Assembly: GCF_039540375.1 (NCBI RefSeq)
Contig: NZ_BAABEX010000008.1
Location: forward strand, 62,001-126,000
DNA length: 64,000 nucleotides
Direction of reading: 5' to 3'
Source: Acidovorax_G lacteus
GTDB lineage: Bacteria; Pseudomonadota; Gammaproteobacteria; Burkholderiales; Burkholderiaceae_C
The notes under the pieces: model-generated
Told to the model about the DNA's origin: nothing
The model's input: only the letters and a program-made list of their open reading frames with translations
Database searches by the model: none
Made by a program: the position numbers and the translations under genes
In this document: piece after piece, positions 36,130-44,265 of the stretch
Position numbering within the stretch: the first letter of the stretch is position 1
How the letters are laid out: each line of letters begins with the position of its first letter

Positions 36130-37069
36130 TGCCGGATGCCGTCATCCGCCCGAACGCCGGGAACGGGAAGTGGAAGCCGCCGACCAGTGCGTTGCTGGCG
36201 GTGATGCGCTCAAACACTTGTCGGCGAACCTTGCGTGCGGCCTCTGCGTCCATGTCGAAAGTGACCGCCCAGTCCGGGTTGCGGGCGAAAAGCGCCGGCA
36301 CGTTGGTCAGGTCGGCCACGTACACGAAGCGCTGGCCCGCCGACGACACCTCGAACAGCGTGTGGCCCGGTGTGTGGCCAAACGCCGCCACCGACTGCAC
36401 GCCAGGCGCCACCTCGTCGCCCGGGTTGAATCGCACCAGCATGTCGGCCGACATGCCGTTGAAGGTGCGGCGCACGTTCTCGAAGGCCCCCTTCATGCCT
36501 TGGGGGGCTGCAGCCATGCGAGCATCGTCCATCCAGAAGGCGAACTCGGGCGCGGGCACCAGCACCTTCGCTTTCGGGAACAGCAGCTCGCCCGCCTTGT
36601 TGCGGATGCCGTTGATGTGGTCTCCATGGAAATGGCTGATCAGCACCGTGTCGATCTCGGAGGGCTGCACACCGGCTGCGCGCAGGTTCTCAGCCAGCTT
36701 CCCGGCGTTCGGGCCACCGAATTCGCCAAGGCCGGTGTCCATCAGCATCTTGCGGCCGCCTGCCACCACGAGGAACGGCGTGAACGGAACGTCGATGTAG
36801 TCGGTGGGCAGACCTTGCGAAGCCAGCAGCGCACGCACTTCCGCCAGTGGCGCGTTCTTCACGAATTCTTCGCCCAACGGACGGCGCGCAATGCCGTCGA
36901 TCAGGGACACCACTTCCACATCGCCCACCTTGGTGCGCCGGAAGCCGGGCGATGGCAGGGCTGGAGTGCCCAGGTTGGGGGCGCTTTGCGCCCAGACGGG
37001 CACAAACGAGCCGGCGGCGTAGGCCGTCGCGGCGAGGCCGGCGTGCAGGAAGTGGCGGCGTGACAGCAT
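36101..37069 (-). CDS. MBL-fold metallo-hydrolase, Tat-exported
   Basis: A 322-residue metallo-beta-lactamase-fold protein with a twin-arginine-type leader (LSRRHFLHAGLAATAYAAGSF ending VWAQS). The zinc-binding HxHxDH motif appears as SHFHGDHING, with a further His in FGHTPGHT and an Asp in VYVADLTN. The family includes quorum-lactonase-like and sulfatase-like hydrolases. The exact reaction is not clear. It shares a transcript with the phosphatase gene that overlaps its 3' end. Confidence 0.88.
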   Translation of the reverse strand: MLSRRHFLHAGLAATAYAAGSFVPVWAQSAPNLGTPALPSPGFRRTKVGDVEVVSLIDGIARRPLGEEFVKNAPLAEVRALLASQGLPTDYIDVPFTPFLVVAGGRKMLMDTGLGEFGGPNAGKLAENLRAAGVQPSEIDTVLISHFHGDHINGIRNKAGELLFPKAKVLVPAPEFAFWMDDARMAAAPQGMKGAFENVRRTFNGMSADMLVRFNPGDEVAPGVQSVAAFGHTPGHTLFEVSSAGQRFVYVADLTNVPALFARNPDWAVTFDMDAEAARKVRRQVFERITASNALVGGFHFPFPAFGRMTASGNGFAFQPQA

Positions 37070-37192
37070 CTGAACTCCTTGGTCATGAAATGGACAATAG
37101 AGTCTCAGACTGTAGCCATCAGATCCGCTTGTGCGGGCAATGGCCGCGGTGTCCGACTGCTGTCAGGGGTCTTTGGATCAGGCGTGGCTGTC

Positions 37193-37570
37193 CTAGCCGA
37201 TCGCGAAGGCCTCGCGAAGGGCCGCGCAGAGGTCTTCCCGCGCGCTGAGCGTGAAGGTGTAGACCACCCGCCCAGTGGTCAGCGCAGAGGTTGGGGAGCT
37301 CTTGAATTGCGCACGCAGCGGGTCGTATTCCAGCACCGCGGGTGCTGAGCCGTCCGGTGTGGCGTGGACCAGGTAGTCCCAGTCACCGCCGTCGTCGAGC
37401 GGCGCCAGTCGCCAACTGCGTTGGGCATGGACCCAGGCCAGCACCTGTGCCAGTTCGGCTTCCACCAATGGTGCGCGGGCGGCGGGAATGTCGGCCATGG
37501 CGTCCAGGCAGCCATGGCCTGCGTCGTCCTCGCTGTAGTCGAAATCCAGGTAGAGCAGGGCAGTGGGCAC
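37193..37570 (-). CDS. Hypothetical small acidic protein
   Basis: A 125-residue acidic, soluble protein (PTALLYLDFDYSEDDAGHGC at the start, WDYLVHATPDG in the middle, VVYTFTLSAREDLCAALREAF at the end). I do not recognise a family. The GTG start at 37570 is chosen because AGGA lies 8 nt upstream and the preceding in-frame residues are Arg-rich and noise-like. It is divergent from the orphan ABC ATPase gene at 37670, 99 bp away, and could share a promoter region with it. Confidence 0.65.
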   Translation of the reverse strand: MPTALLYLDFDYSEDDAGHGCLDAMADIPAARAPLVEAELAQVLAWVHAQRSWRLAPLDDGGDWDYLVHATPDGSAPAVLEYDPLRAQFKSSPTSALTTGRVVYTFTLSAREDLCAALREAFAIG

Positions 37571-37669
37571 GGGCGTTCCTACAATCAGCGGCCGACGTTG
37601 GCGCGCGATTGTCGCGCAGCGCCGCACGCTGCGGCGCGCCCTTTCACTCCCTTGAAGTCTGGCGATTCC

Positions 37670-38308
37670 ATGCCTGCTGATGTCCCCACCCTACCTGCTG
37701 CCCAGAACACCGCCTTCCTGGGCCTGATCGATCTGGCCGTGGCGTGGCCGGGCCAAGCTCCGCTCTGGCGGGGGCTTCACATGCGGTGGCGTGCAGGCCT
37801 GGGCTGGGTGGTCGGCGACGAGTGCAGCGGCAAGACCAGCCTGCTGCGAGCGCTGGCCGGAGAGCTGCCGTACGAAGCAGGGCGCATCGAGGGCCCTGCG
37901 CTGTCGGCTGCGGTGTTCTGGGTGTCCCCCAGAGCCCCACTGCCCGAGGGGCTGACCGCGCGCCAGTGGCTGGCCGGCCGGGCCCGGGAGTACCCGCAAT
38001 GGAGCGACGCGTTGCTGAACAGGCTTCTGGAAGGCTGGCAATTGCTCGACCACCTGGACAAGCCCCTGCATGGCTTGTCGGCGGGCACCTGGCGCAAATG
38101 CATCATGGCCGCAGGATTGTCCAGCGGTGCCCCCCTGACATGCCTGGACGAGCCCGTGGCTGGTCTGGACCAGCGCTCGGTGCGGTACCTCGAGCAGGCC
38201 TTGCTGCAAGCTTCGGATTGGACGGACCGCCTGGTGCTCGTAGCGCATCACAGCGTGCTGCCGGGCGCAAACCGGGGCGACGTGCTCGAGTTGCCACCGC
38301 CTGCGTGA
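37670..38308 (+). CDS. Orphan ABC-type ATP-binding protein
   Basis: A 212-residue single ABC ATPase domain with a variant Walker A G49-DECSGKTS, a degenerate signature LSAGT and Walker B LTCLDEPVAGLD, then switch His in LVAHHS. It resembles CcmA-type small exporter ATPases in length but is not beside ccm genes. No permease or binding-protein gene is adjacent, so its partner and function are unknown. The ATG at 37670 gives the expected N-terminus. Confidence 0.82.
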   Translation: MPADVPTLPAAQNTAFLGLIDLAVAWPGQAPLWRGLHMRWRAGLGWVVGDECSGKTSLLRALAGELPYEAGRIEGPALSAAVFWVSPRAPLPEGLTARQWLAGRAREYPQWSDALLNRLLEGWQLLDHLDKPLHGLSAGTWRKCIMAAGLSSGAPLTCLDEPVAGLDQRSVRYLEQALLQASDWTDRLVLVAHHSVLPGANRGDVLELPPPA

Positions 38309-38403
38309 CGCGACAGCGCGCGGGCTATGGCGGTCTTACACTGGCACGGCACGCGCCGTATTGATCACGCAAGCACGCGCCGTGCCCGACTGGAGTGGAA
38401 TCC

Positions 38404-39042
38404 ATGGATGCGCTGTACTTTGCCCCGGTGGCCGTGGCCATCGCCCTGACCCCCGGCCCGAACAATTTTTGTGGGCTCAACAACGGCCTGCGCGCAGGGG
38501 TGGGGCCTGCGCTGGTGGCCACCACCGGGCGCGTAGCGGCTTTTGCGATCTTTCTCACGATCTCGGCGGTCGGTCTCGGGGCCATGCTTCTGGCGTCCGA
38601 GGCGGCTTTCACAGCCATCAAGTGGGTGGGTGCGGCCTACCTGTTCTGGCTGGGCTGGAAGGCATGGCGCAGCCGGGAGTTTCAGGGGCTTGATCTGGTG
38701 GATGGGCCGGCGGCTGCGGGCGCGGCTCCGACGGCGCGGCCCCGTCTGCGGGCACTCGTGGCGCAGGAGTTTCTGCTCGGCATCACCAATCCCAAGGCCA
38801 TCATCCTGTTTGCGGCCATTTTTCCCCAGTTCATCGACCCGGCCCAGCCGGCTGCACGGCAGTTTCTGGTGCTGGGCAGCGTGTATCTGATGGCCGAATT
38901 TGTGGCCACCGCGGTGTACGCGCTGTGCGGCCGCCAGATCCGGCGCTTTGTGCGCACCTCGCGCGGGGTCGTCCGGCTCAACCGAGCCACGGGCGGGTTT
39001 TTCATGGGGGCGGGCGGACTGCTGCTGGCCACCAACCGCTGA
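38404..39042 (+). CDS. LysE-family exporter (RhtB/LysE translocator)
   Basis: A 212-residue membrane protein with about six helices and the LysE-family N-terminus (VAVAIALTPGPNNFCGLNNGL; TPGPN is the family hallmark). FLLGITNPKAIILFAAIFPQF in the second half is the other conserved block. It exports amino acids or related small metabolites; which one is unknown. GGAG lies upstream of the ATG at 38404, and a GTG 9 bp earlier is an alternative. Confidence 0.9.
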   Translation: MDALYFAPVAVAIALTPGPNNFCGLNNGLRAGVGPALVATTGRVAAFAIFLTISAVGLGAMLLASEAAFTAIKWVGAAYLFWLGWKAWRSREFQGLDLVDGPAAAGAAPTARPRLRALVAQEFLLGITNPKAIILFAAIFPQFIDPAQPAARQFLVLGSVYLMAEFVATAVYALCGRQIRRFVRTSRGVVRLNRATGGFFMGAGGLLLATNR

Positions 39043-39136
39043 GCGGCCGCGGCTGCTCGCACGGTAAAGCTCCGGTAAAAGGCGGCCTGGCTGCCGGGCC
39101 CGCCCAAGGGCGCTCAGTATCATCCCCACGCTGTCA

Positions 39137-39171
39137 GGGCCGCGCCGCGATGCCGGTGGGGCCCGTTTTTT
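39137..39171 (+). terminator. Probable terminator between lysE-type gene and the efflux operon
   Basis: GGGCC-G-CGCC pairs with GGTG-G-GGCCC (outer arms 39137-39141 and 39160-39164, with a G-G mismatch and one wobble), followed by six T residues (39166-39171). It lies 20 bp before the adaptor gene start, so it shields the operon from read-through. Confidence 0.5.
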
Positions 39172-39190
39172 GTTTGCGAGTGCCTTCACC

Positions 39191-40915
39191 ATGCGTCCCT
39201 CCCCTTTGACGATGCAGCGCGCAATGCCCGCGCGCCAGACCGGCCGCTTGCGCTGGACCCATGCGGTGCTGCTCGTGGCCCTGCTGGGGGCGGTGGGGGG
39301 GGGCGCGTGGTGGTGGCAGCAGCGCCAGGCCGCGTCGCCTCCTGACGCTGCCAAGGCGGGTTCAGCGGGGCGCGCCGCAGGCGGACCGGGCCGCTTTGGT
39401 GCGGGCAACGTGCAGCCGGTGTCGGTCGGCACGGTGCAGCGCGGCGACGTACGCGTGGTGGTACAGGCCATTGGCACCATGAGTGCGCGGGCCACGGCCG
39501 TGGTGCGCGCGCGTGTGAGCGGCGAACTGGTGGCCCTGCGCTTTCAGGAGGGAGACGAAGTTCGCGCCGGGCAGCTGCTGGCCGAGATCGACCCGCGCAG
39601 CTACCAAGCGGCGCTGGCGCAGGCCGAGGGCGTGCTGCGGCGCGACCAAGCGCTGCTGCGCAATGCGCAGCTGGACCTCAAGCGCTACCAGGAGCTGCAG
39701 GAGCGCGACGCGATTGCAGGCCAGCAGGTGGATGCACAGGCCTCGCTCGTGCGCCAGCTTGAAGGCACGGTGGCGGCCGATCAGGCGCAGGTGGATGCGG
39801 CCCGGCTGCAACTGGGCTACACCAAGGTGGTCGCTCCGTTTGCCGGGCGGCTGGGCTTGCGCCAGGCCGATCTGGGCAATGTGGTGGGGCCTACCGACGC
39901 CAATGGCATCGTGAGCATCAACCAGGTGCGCCCCATCGACGCGAGCTTTGCCGTGCCCGAGGTGCATCTGCCGCAGATGCGCAAGCGCCTGGCCGCGGGC
40001 GATGAGCTACCGGTGGAGCTGTGGGACCGAGACTTCCGCCAACTGCTGGGCCGGGGCCGCGTGGTGGCGCTGGACAACGCGGTGGACGTGGCCACGGGCA
40101 CGGTCAAGGTCAAGGCAGCGGTGGCCAATGAGGACCGCGCGCTGTACCCCAACCAGTTTGTCAATGTGCGCCTGCAGGTGAACCGGCTGGAATCGGTGCT
40201 CACCGTGCCGGCGACGGCCGTGCAGAACCAATCGGTGTATGTGGTGCAGGACGACAACACCGTCACCCAGCGGCGCCTGCGCGTGGGCGTGACCGACGGC
40301 GACCGTGTGAGCGTGGAAGGCGATCTGCGCGAAGGCGACCGTGTGGTCACCGACGGCATCGACCGCTTGCGCGAAGGCACCAAGGTGGCGGTCATCGACA
40401 GTGGCGCGGCCACACGGGCCGACCAGGCGGCACAGGAGCAGGCCGCACGCCGCCGGGCGGTGATGGCTTCGCTGTCGCCCGAAGAACGCGCGAGGCTGGA
40501 AAAGATGACGCCCGAGGAGCGCCGCGCCTTCCTGCGTGCCAAGGCGGCGCAGGCCCCGGCGGCCGGTGCGTCTGCCCCTGCGGCGCCTACGGCATCTGCG
40601 GCATCCGGTGCTGCGGCTGGCGCATCGGCACCGCGTGCTCAGGCCGCAGATGCGCCGCAGGCCTTGCGCCGCGATGCGGCCCCGAAGGTGCCGGTTGACG
40701 CCCCACCCACCAGTGCGGCGGAGTCCTCGGCAGCGCCAGCGCTGCCACTGGCTGAGGGCGCGCGGCCGGTGCCCCCCCAGGTGCGGGCCCTGCTGGAGCA
40801 GATGCCGCCCGATGAGCGCGCGCGGGTGCTGGCCCTGCCGGCCGAGGAGCGGCGTGCCTACTTCCGCGAGCGCCTGCAGCAGCAGGGTGGCGGCGCGGCC
40901 ACCCCGGCGCGCTGA
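39191..40915 (+). CDS. mdtA: RND efflux periplasmic adaptor (MdtA-like) with long C-terminal extension
   Basis: A 574-residue membrane-fusion protein: an N-terminal signal anchor (AVLLVALLGAVGGGAWWW), a biotinyl-lipoyl-like hairpin domain (ARVSGELVALRFQEGDEV), a beta-barrel and membrane-proximal domain. It is about 150 residues longer than usual MdtA. The extra tail is Ala/Pro-rich and holds two copies of a charged motif (SPEERARLEKMTPEERRAFL and PPDERARVLALPAEERRAYF). It opens the tripartite operon and joins the pumps to the outer-membrane channel. Confidence 0.9.
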   Translation: MRPSPLTMQRAMPARQTGRLRWTHAVLLVALLGAVGGGAWWWQQRQAASPPDAAKAGSAGRAAGGPGRFGAGNVQPVSVGTVQRGDVRVVVQAIGTMSARATAVVRARVSGELVALRFQEGDEVRAGQLLAEIDPRSYQAALAQAEGVLRRDQALLRNAQLDLKRYQELQERDAIAGQQVDAQASLVRQLEGTVAADQAQVDAARLQLGYTKVVAPFAGRLGLRQADLGNVVGPTDANGIVSINQVRPIDASFAVPEVHLPQMRKRLAAGDELPVELWDRDFRQLLGRGRVVALDNAVDVATGTVKVKAAVANEDRALYPNQFVNVRLQVNRLESVLTVPATAVQNQSVYVVQDDNTVTQRRLRVGVTDGDRVSVEGDLREGDRVVTDGIDRLREGTKVAVIDSGAATRADQAAQEQAARRRAVMASLSPEERARLEKMTPEERRAFLRAKAAQAPAAGASAPAAPTASAASGAAAGASAPRAQAADAPQALRRDAAPKVPVDAPPTSAAESSAAPALPLAEGARPVPPQVRALLEQMPPDERARVLALPAEERRAYFRERLQQQGGGAATPAR

Positions 40916-40947
40916 CCAGCCCCCACGGCTTGCGAGCGGATGGCTCC

Positions 40948-43900
40948 ATGAACCTGTCGCGCCTGTTCATCCTGCGGCCTGTGGCCACAGCCCTGCTGAT
41001 GGTGGCCATTCTGTTGGCCGGTCTGCTGGCCTACCGGCTGCTGCCCACGTCGGCCCTACCCGAGGTGGACTACCCCACGATCCAGGTCACCACGCTGTAC
41101 CCGGGGGCCAGCCCCGACGTGATGGCCTCCAACGTCACCGCACCGCTGGAGCGACAACTCGGCCAGATGCCGGGGCTGGCGCAGATGTCGTCCACCAGCT
41201 CGGGGGGCGCGTCGGTGATCACGCTGCGCTTTGAGCTGAACATGCCGCTGGACGTGGCCGAGCAGCAGGTGCAGGCCGCGCTGAACGCAGGGGGCAACCT
41301 GCTGCCGTCCGACCTGCCCATGCCGCCGGTCTACAGCAAGGTCAACCCGGCCGATGCGCCCATCCTCACGCTGGCGGTCACTTCGCCCTCGTTGCCGGTG
41401 ATCCGTGTGAACGACCTGGTGGAAAACCGCCTCGCGCCCAAGCTCTCGCAGGTGCAGGGCGTGGGCCTGGTGGCCATTGCGGGCGGGCGGCGGCCGGCCG
41501 TGCGCATCCAGGCGCATCCCACGGCGCTGGCGCAGCGGGGCATGACACTCGAAGACGTGCGACTGGCCATCGCCGCGGCCAACGTCAAGCTGGCCAAGGG
41601 CGGGTTTGACGGGCCGGCGCGGGCTTCGACCATCGACGCCAACGACCAGCTCCAGTCGGCCGCCGAGTACCGCGAGTTGATCCTGGCGTTCAAGAACGGT
41701 GCGCCGGTGCGGCTCAAAGACGTGGCCGAGATCGTGGACGACGCCGAGAACACGCGCCTGGCCGCCTGGGCGGGCACGCCCGAGACGGGCTCGCAGCCCG
41801 GCGTGATCCTCAACATCCGCCGCCAGCCCGGCGCGAACGTGATCGAGACGGTGGACCGCATCAAGGCCTTGCTGCCGGAGCTGCAAAGCACGCTGCCCGC
41901 ATCGCTGGATGTGCAGGTGCTCACCGACCGCACCGTGACCGTGCGCGCCTCGGTGCGCGACATGCAGTTCGAGCTGGGCCTGGCAGTGCTGCTGGTGGTG
42001 GCGGTGATCTTCGTGTTCCTGCGCAGCCCCTCGGCCACGCTGATTCCCAGCGTGGCGGTGCCGTTGTCGCTCATCGGCACCTGCGGCGTGATGTACCTGG
42101 CCGGGTTCTCGGTCAACAACCTCACGCTGATGGCGCTGACCATTTCGACCGGCTTCGTGGTGGACGACGCCATCGTGATGATTGAAAACATTGCCCGGCA
42201 TCTGGAGATGCCGGGCAATGTTTCGGCGCAGGCCCATGGGGCTGAAGGCGAGGCGGCGCCGGGCCAAAGCCCAGCCCCGATCACCCCGCTGCAGGCCGCG
42301 CTCGACGGCTCGCGCCAGATTGGCTTCACCATCATCTCGCTCACGGTGTCGCTGATCGCGGTGCTGATACCGCTGCTGTTCATGGGCGACGTGGTGGGGC
42401 GGCTGTTCCACGAATTCGCGATCACGCTGGCCGTGGCTATTCTGATTTCGGCGGTGGTCTCGCTCACGCTCACGCCCATGCTGTGCGCGCGGCTGCTGCG
42501 GCACGACCCGGCCGCGCAGCACGGTCGGCTGTACCACGCCACGGGCCGGTTCTTTGACCGCACCATTGCCCGCTACGGTCGCATGCTGGACTGGGTGCTC
42601 GACCGCCGCGGCTGGACCTGGGCGGTGTTCCTGGCCACGCTGGCGCTCACGGTGCTGTTGTACCTGTGGATTCCCAAGGGCTTCTTTCCGGTGCAGGACA
42701 CCGGCACGCTGCAGGCCACCACCGAGGCCGACCAATCCATCTCGTTTGCGGGCATGGCCGAGCGCCAGCAGGCCGTGGCCGAGCGGCTGCTGCAAGACCC
42801 GGCGGTGCGCAGCATCTCCTCGTTCATTGGCGTGGACGGTGCCAACCCCACGCTCAACACCGGGCGCTTGTTGATCGACCTGCAACCGCATGCGCAGCGC
42901 GATGCGGCCGATGTGGTGCAGCAGCGCCTGGCCGCAAGCGTGCAGGATCTGCCCGGCATCCGGCTGTACCTGCAGCCTGTGCAGGACCTGACCATTGAAG
43001 ACCGTGTGGCCCGCACCCAGTACCAGTGGCTGCTGTCCTCGCCCGATCCGCAGCAGCTGGCGGCCAGCGCCGCCGACCTGCTGCGCCGGCTCAAGGCCCT
43101 GCCCGAGCTGACCGATGTGGCCAGCGACCAGCAGGAGCAGGGCCGCCAGGCCTTTGTGCAGATCGACCGGGCCCAGGCCAGCCGCCTGGGCGTGACGGTG
43201 GCGGGCATCGATGCCGCGCTCTACAACGCCTTTGGCCAGCGGCTGATCTCAACGATCTTCACCCAGTCCAACCAGTACCGCGTGGTGCTGGAGGTGGCCG
43301 CGCCGTACCGCCTGGGCCCCGAGGCGCTGCAGTCCATTTACGTGCCGTCAAGCGCCGGTGCGCCGGTGCCGCTGTCGTCGGTGGCGCGGGTGGAAGAGCG
43401 GCCCATGCCGCTGGTGGTGCAGCGCGTGGGCCAGTTGCCCGCGGCCACGCTGTCGTTCAACACTGCGCCCGGCGTGTCGCTGGGCGACGCGGTGGCCGCC
43501 ATCGAGCGCGAAAAGGCTGCGGCCCAGGCCGAAGGCCTACTGCCGCTGTCGGTGGAGACGCGCTTCCAGGGCGCGGCGCTGGCGTTCCAGGCCTCGCTGG
43601 GCTCGACGCTGCTGCTCATCCTGGCGGCGGTGGTCACCATGTACATCGTGCTCGGTGTGCTGTACGAAAGCACGGTGCACCCGGTCACCATCCTCTCGAC
43701 GCTGCCGTCGGCCGGTGTGGGCGCGCTGCTGGCGCTGCTGCTCGCGCGGCTGGACCTGGACATCATCGCCATCATCGGCATCGTGCTGCTGATCGGCATC
43801 GTCAAGAAGAACGCGATCATGATGATCGACTTTGCGCTGGAGGCGCAGCGCGAGCAGGGCCTGACGGCCCGCGAGGCCATCCACCAGGCCTGCCTGCTGC

Positions 43901-44127
43901 GTTTTCGGCCGATTCTGATGACCACGCTGGCGGCGCTGTTGGGCGCGCTGCCCATGATGCTGGGCGGCGGCGTGGGCAGCGAGCTGCGCCATCCGCTGGG
44001 CGTGACCCTGGTGGGCGGTCTCGTGGTGAGCCAGCTGCTCACGCTGTTCACCACCCCGGTGATTTACCTCACCTTTGAAGGCTGGGCGCAGCGCTGGCGC
44101 GCTGGGCGTGGGGTTGCCCATGCCTGA
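40948..44127 (+). CDS. mdtB: RND efflux inner-membrane pump (MdtB-like)
   Basis: A 1059-residue RND transporter with 12 predicted helices and two large periplasmic loops. Family landmarks are FILRPVATALLMVAILLAG at the N-terminus, the proton-relay helix TGFVVDDAIVMIEN, and in the second half GIVKKNAIMMIDFALE. A Pro/Ala-rich insert follows the relay helix (about residues 425-445), which is unusual. The ATG at 40948 gives the expected family start. It precedes a paralogous pump gene, so the two form an MdtBC-type heteromeric pump. Confidence 0.93.
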   Translation: MNLSRLFILRPVATALLMVAILLAGLLAYRLLPTSALPEVDYPTIQVTTLYPGASPDVMASNVTAPLERQLGQMPGLAQMSSTSSGGASVITLRFELNMPLDVAEQQVQAALNAGGNLLPSDLPMPPVYSKVNPADAPILTLAVTSPSLPVIRVNDLVENRLAPKLSQVQGVGLVAIAGGRRPAVRIQAHPTALAQRGMTLEDVRLAIAAANVKLAKGGFDGPARASTIDANDQLQSAAEYRELILAFKNGAPVRLKDVAEIVDDAENTRLAAWAGTPETGSQPGVILNIRRQPGANVIETVDRIKALLPELQSTLPASLDVQVLTDRTVTVRASVRDMQFELGLAVLLVVAVIFVFLRSPSATLIPSVAVPLSLIGTCGVMYLAGFSVNNLTLMALTISTGFVVDDAIVMIENIARHLEMPGNVSAQAHGAEGEAAPGQSPAPITPLQAALDGSRQIGFTIISLTVSLIAVLIPLLFMGDVVGRLFHEFAITLAVAILISAVVSLTLTPMLCARLLRHDPAAQHGRLYHATGRFFDRTIARYGRMLDWVLDRRGWTWAVFLATLALTVLLYLWIPKGFFPVQDTGTLQATTEADQSISFAGMAERQQAVAERLLQDPAVRSISSFIGVDGANPTLNTGRLLIDLQPHAQRDAADVVQQRLAASVQDLPGIRLYLQPVQDLTIEDRVARTQYQWLLSSPDPQQLAASAADLLRRLKALPELTDVASDQQEQGRQAFVQIDRAQASRLGVTVAGIDAALYNAFGQRLISTIFTQSNQYRVVLEVAAPYRLGPEALQSIYVPSSAGAPVPLSSVARVEERPMPLVVQRVGQLPAATLSFNTAPGVSLGDAVAAIEREKAAAQAEGLLPLSVETRFQGAALAFQASLGSTLLLILAAVVTMYIVLGVLYESTVHPVTILSTLPSAGVGALLALLLARLDLDIIAIIGIVLLIGIVKKNAIMMIDFALEAQREQGLTAREAIHQACLLRFRPILMTTLAALLGALPMMLGGGVGSELRHPLGVTLVGGLVVSQLLTLFTTPVIYLTFEGWAQRWRAGRGVAHA

Positions 44128-44182
44128 GTCGGTACACCGGCCCGCACTGGCACCGGAGGGCATGGCTCAAGCCCAGAATTGG

Positions 44183-44239
44183 TTTGCTATTGAATATATA
44201 GCGAACTTTCAAGCGGGGATAAGCACAAGCTGCCATTTT
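44183..44239 (-). repeat. Palindromic dispersed repeat, copy E (between pump genes), diverged
   Basis: On the minus strand this reads AAAATGGCAGCTTGTGCTTA, then a mutated second arm, then a 23-nt tail ending ATAGCAAAC in the same phase as the other copies. The stem is disrupted, so this looks like a decayed member. It sits in the 138-bp gap between mdtB- and mdtC-like genes. Confidence 0.65.
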
Positions 44240-44265
44240 GGCCGTGGGTGCCAGAAAGGCCTGCG

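Noticed and set aside
43336..44163. Minus-strand genes within the RND pump coding region
   Set aside because: Those frames are antisense to conserved pump helices and encode low-complexity Ala/Arg/Ser text.
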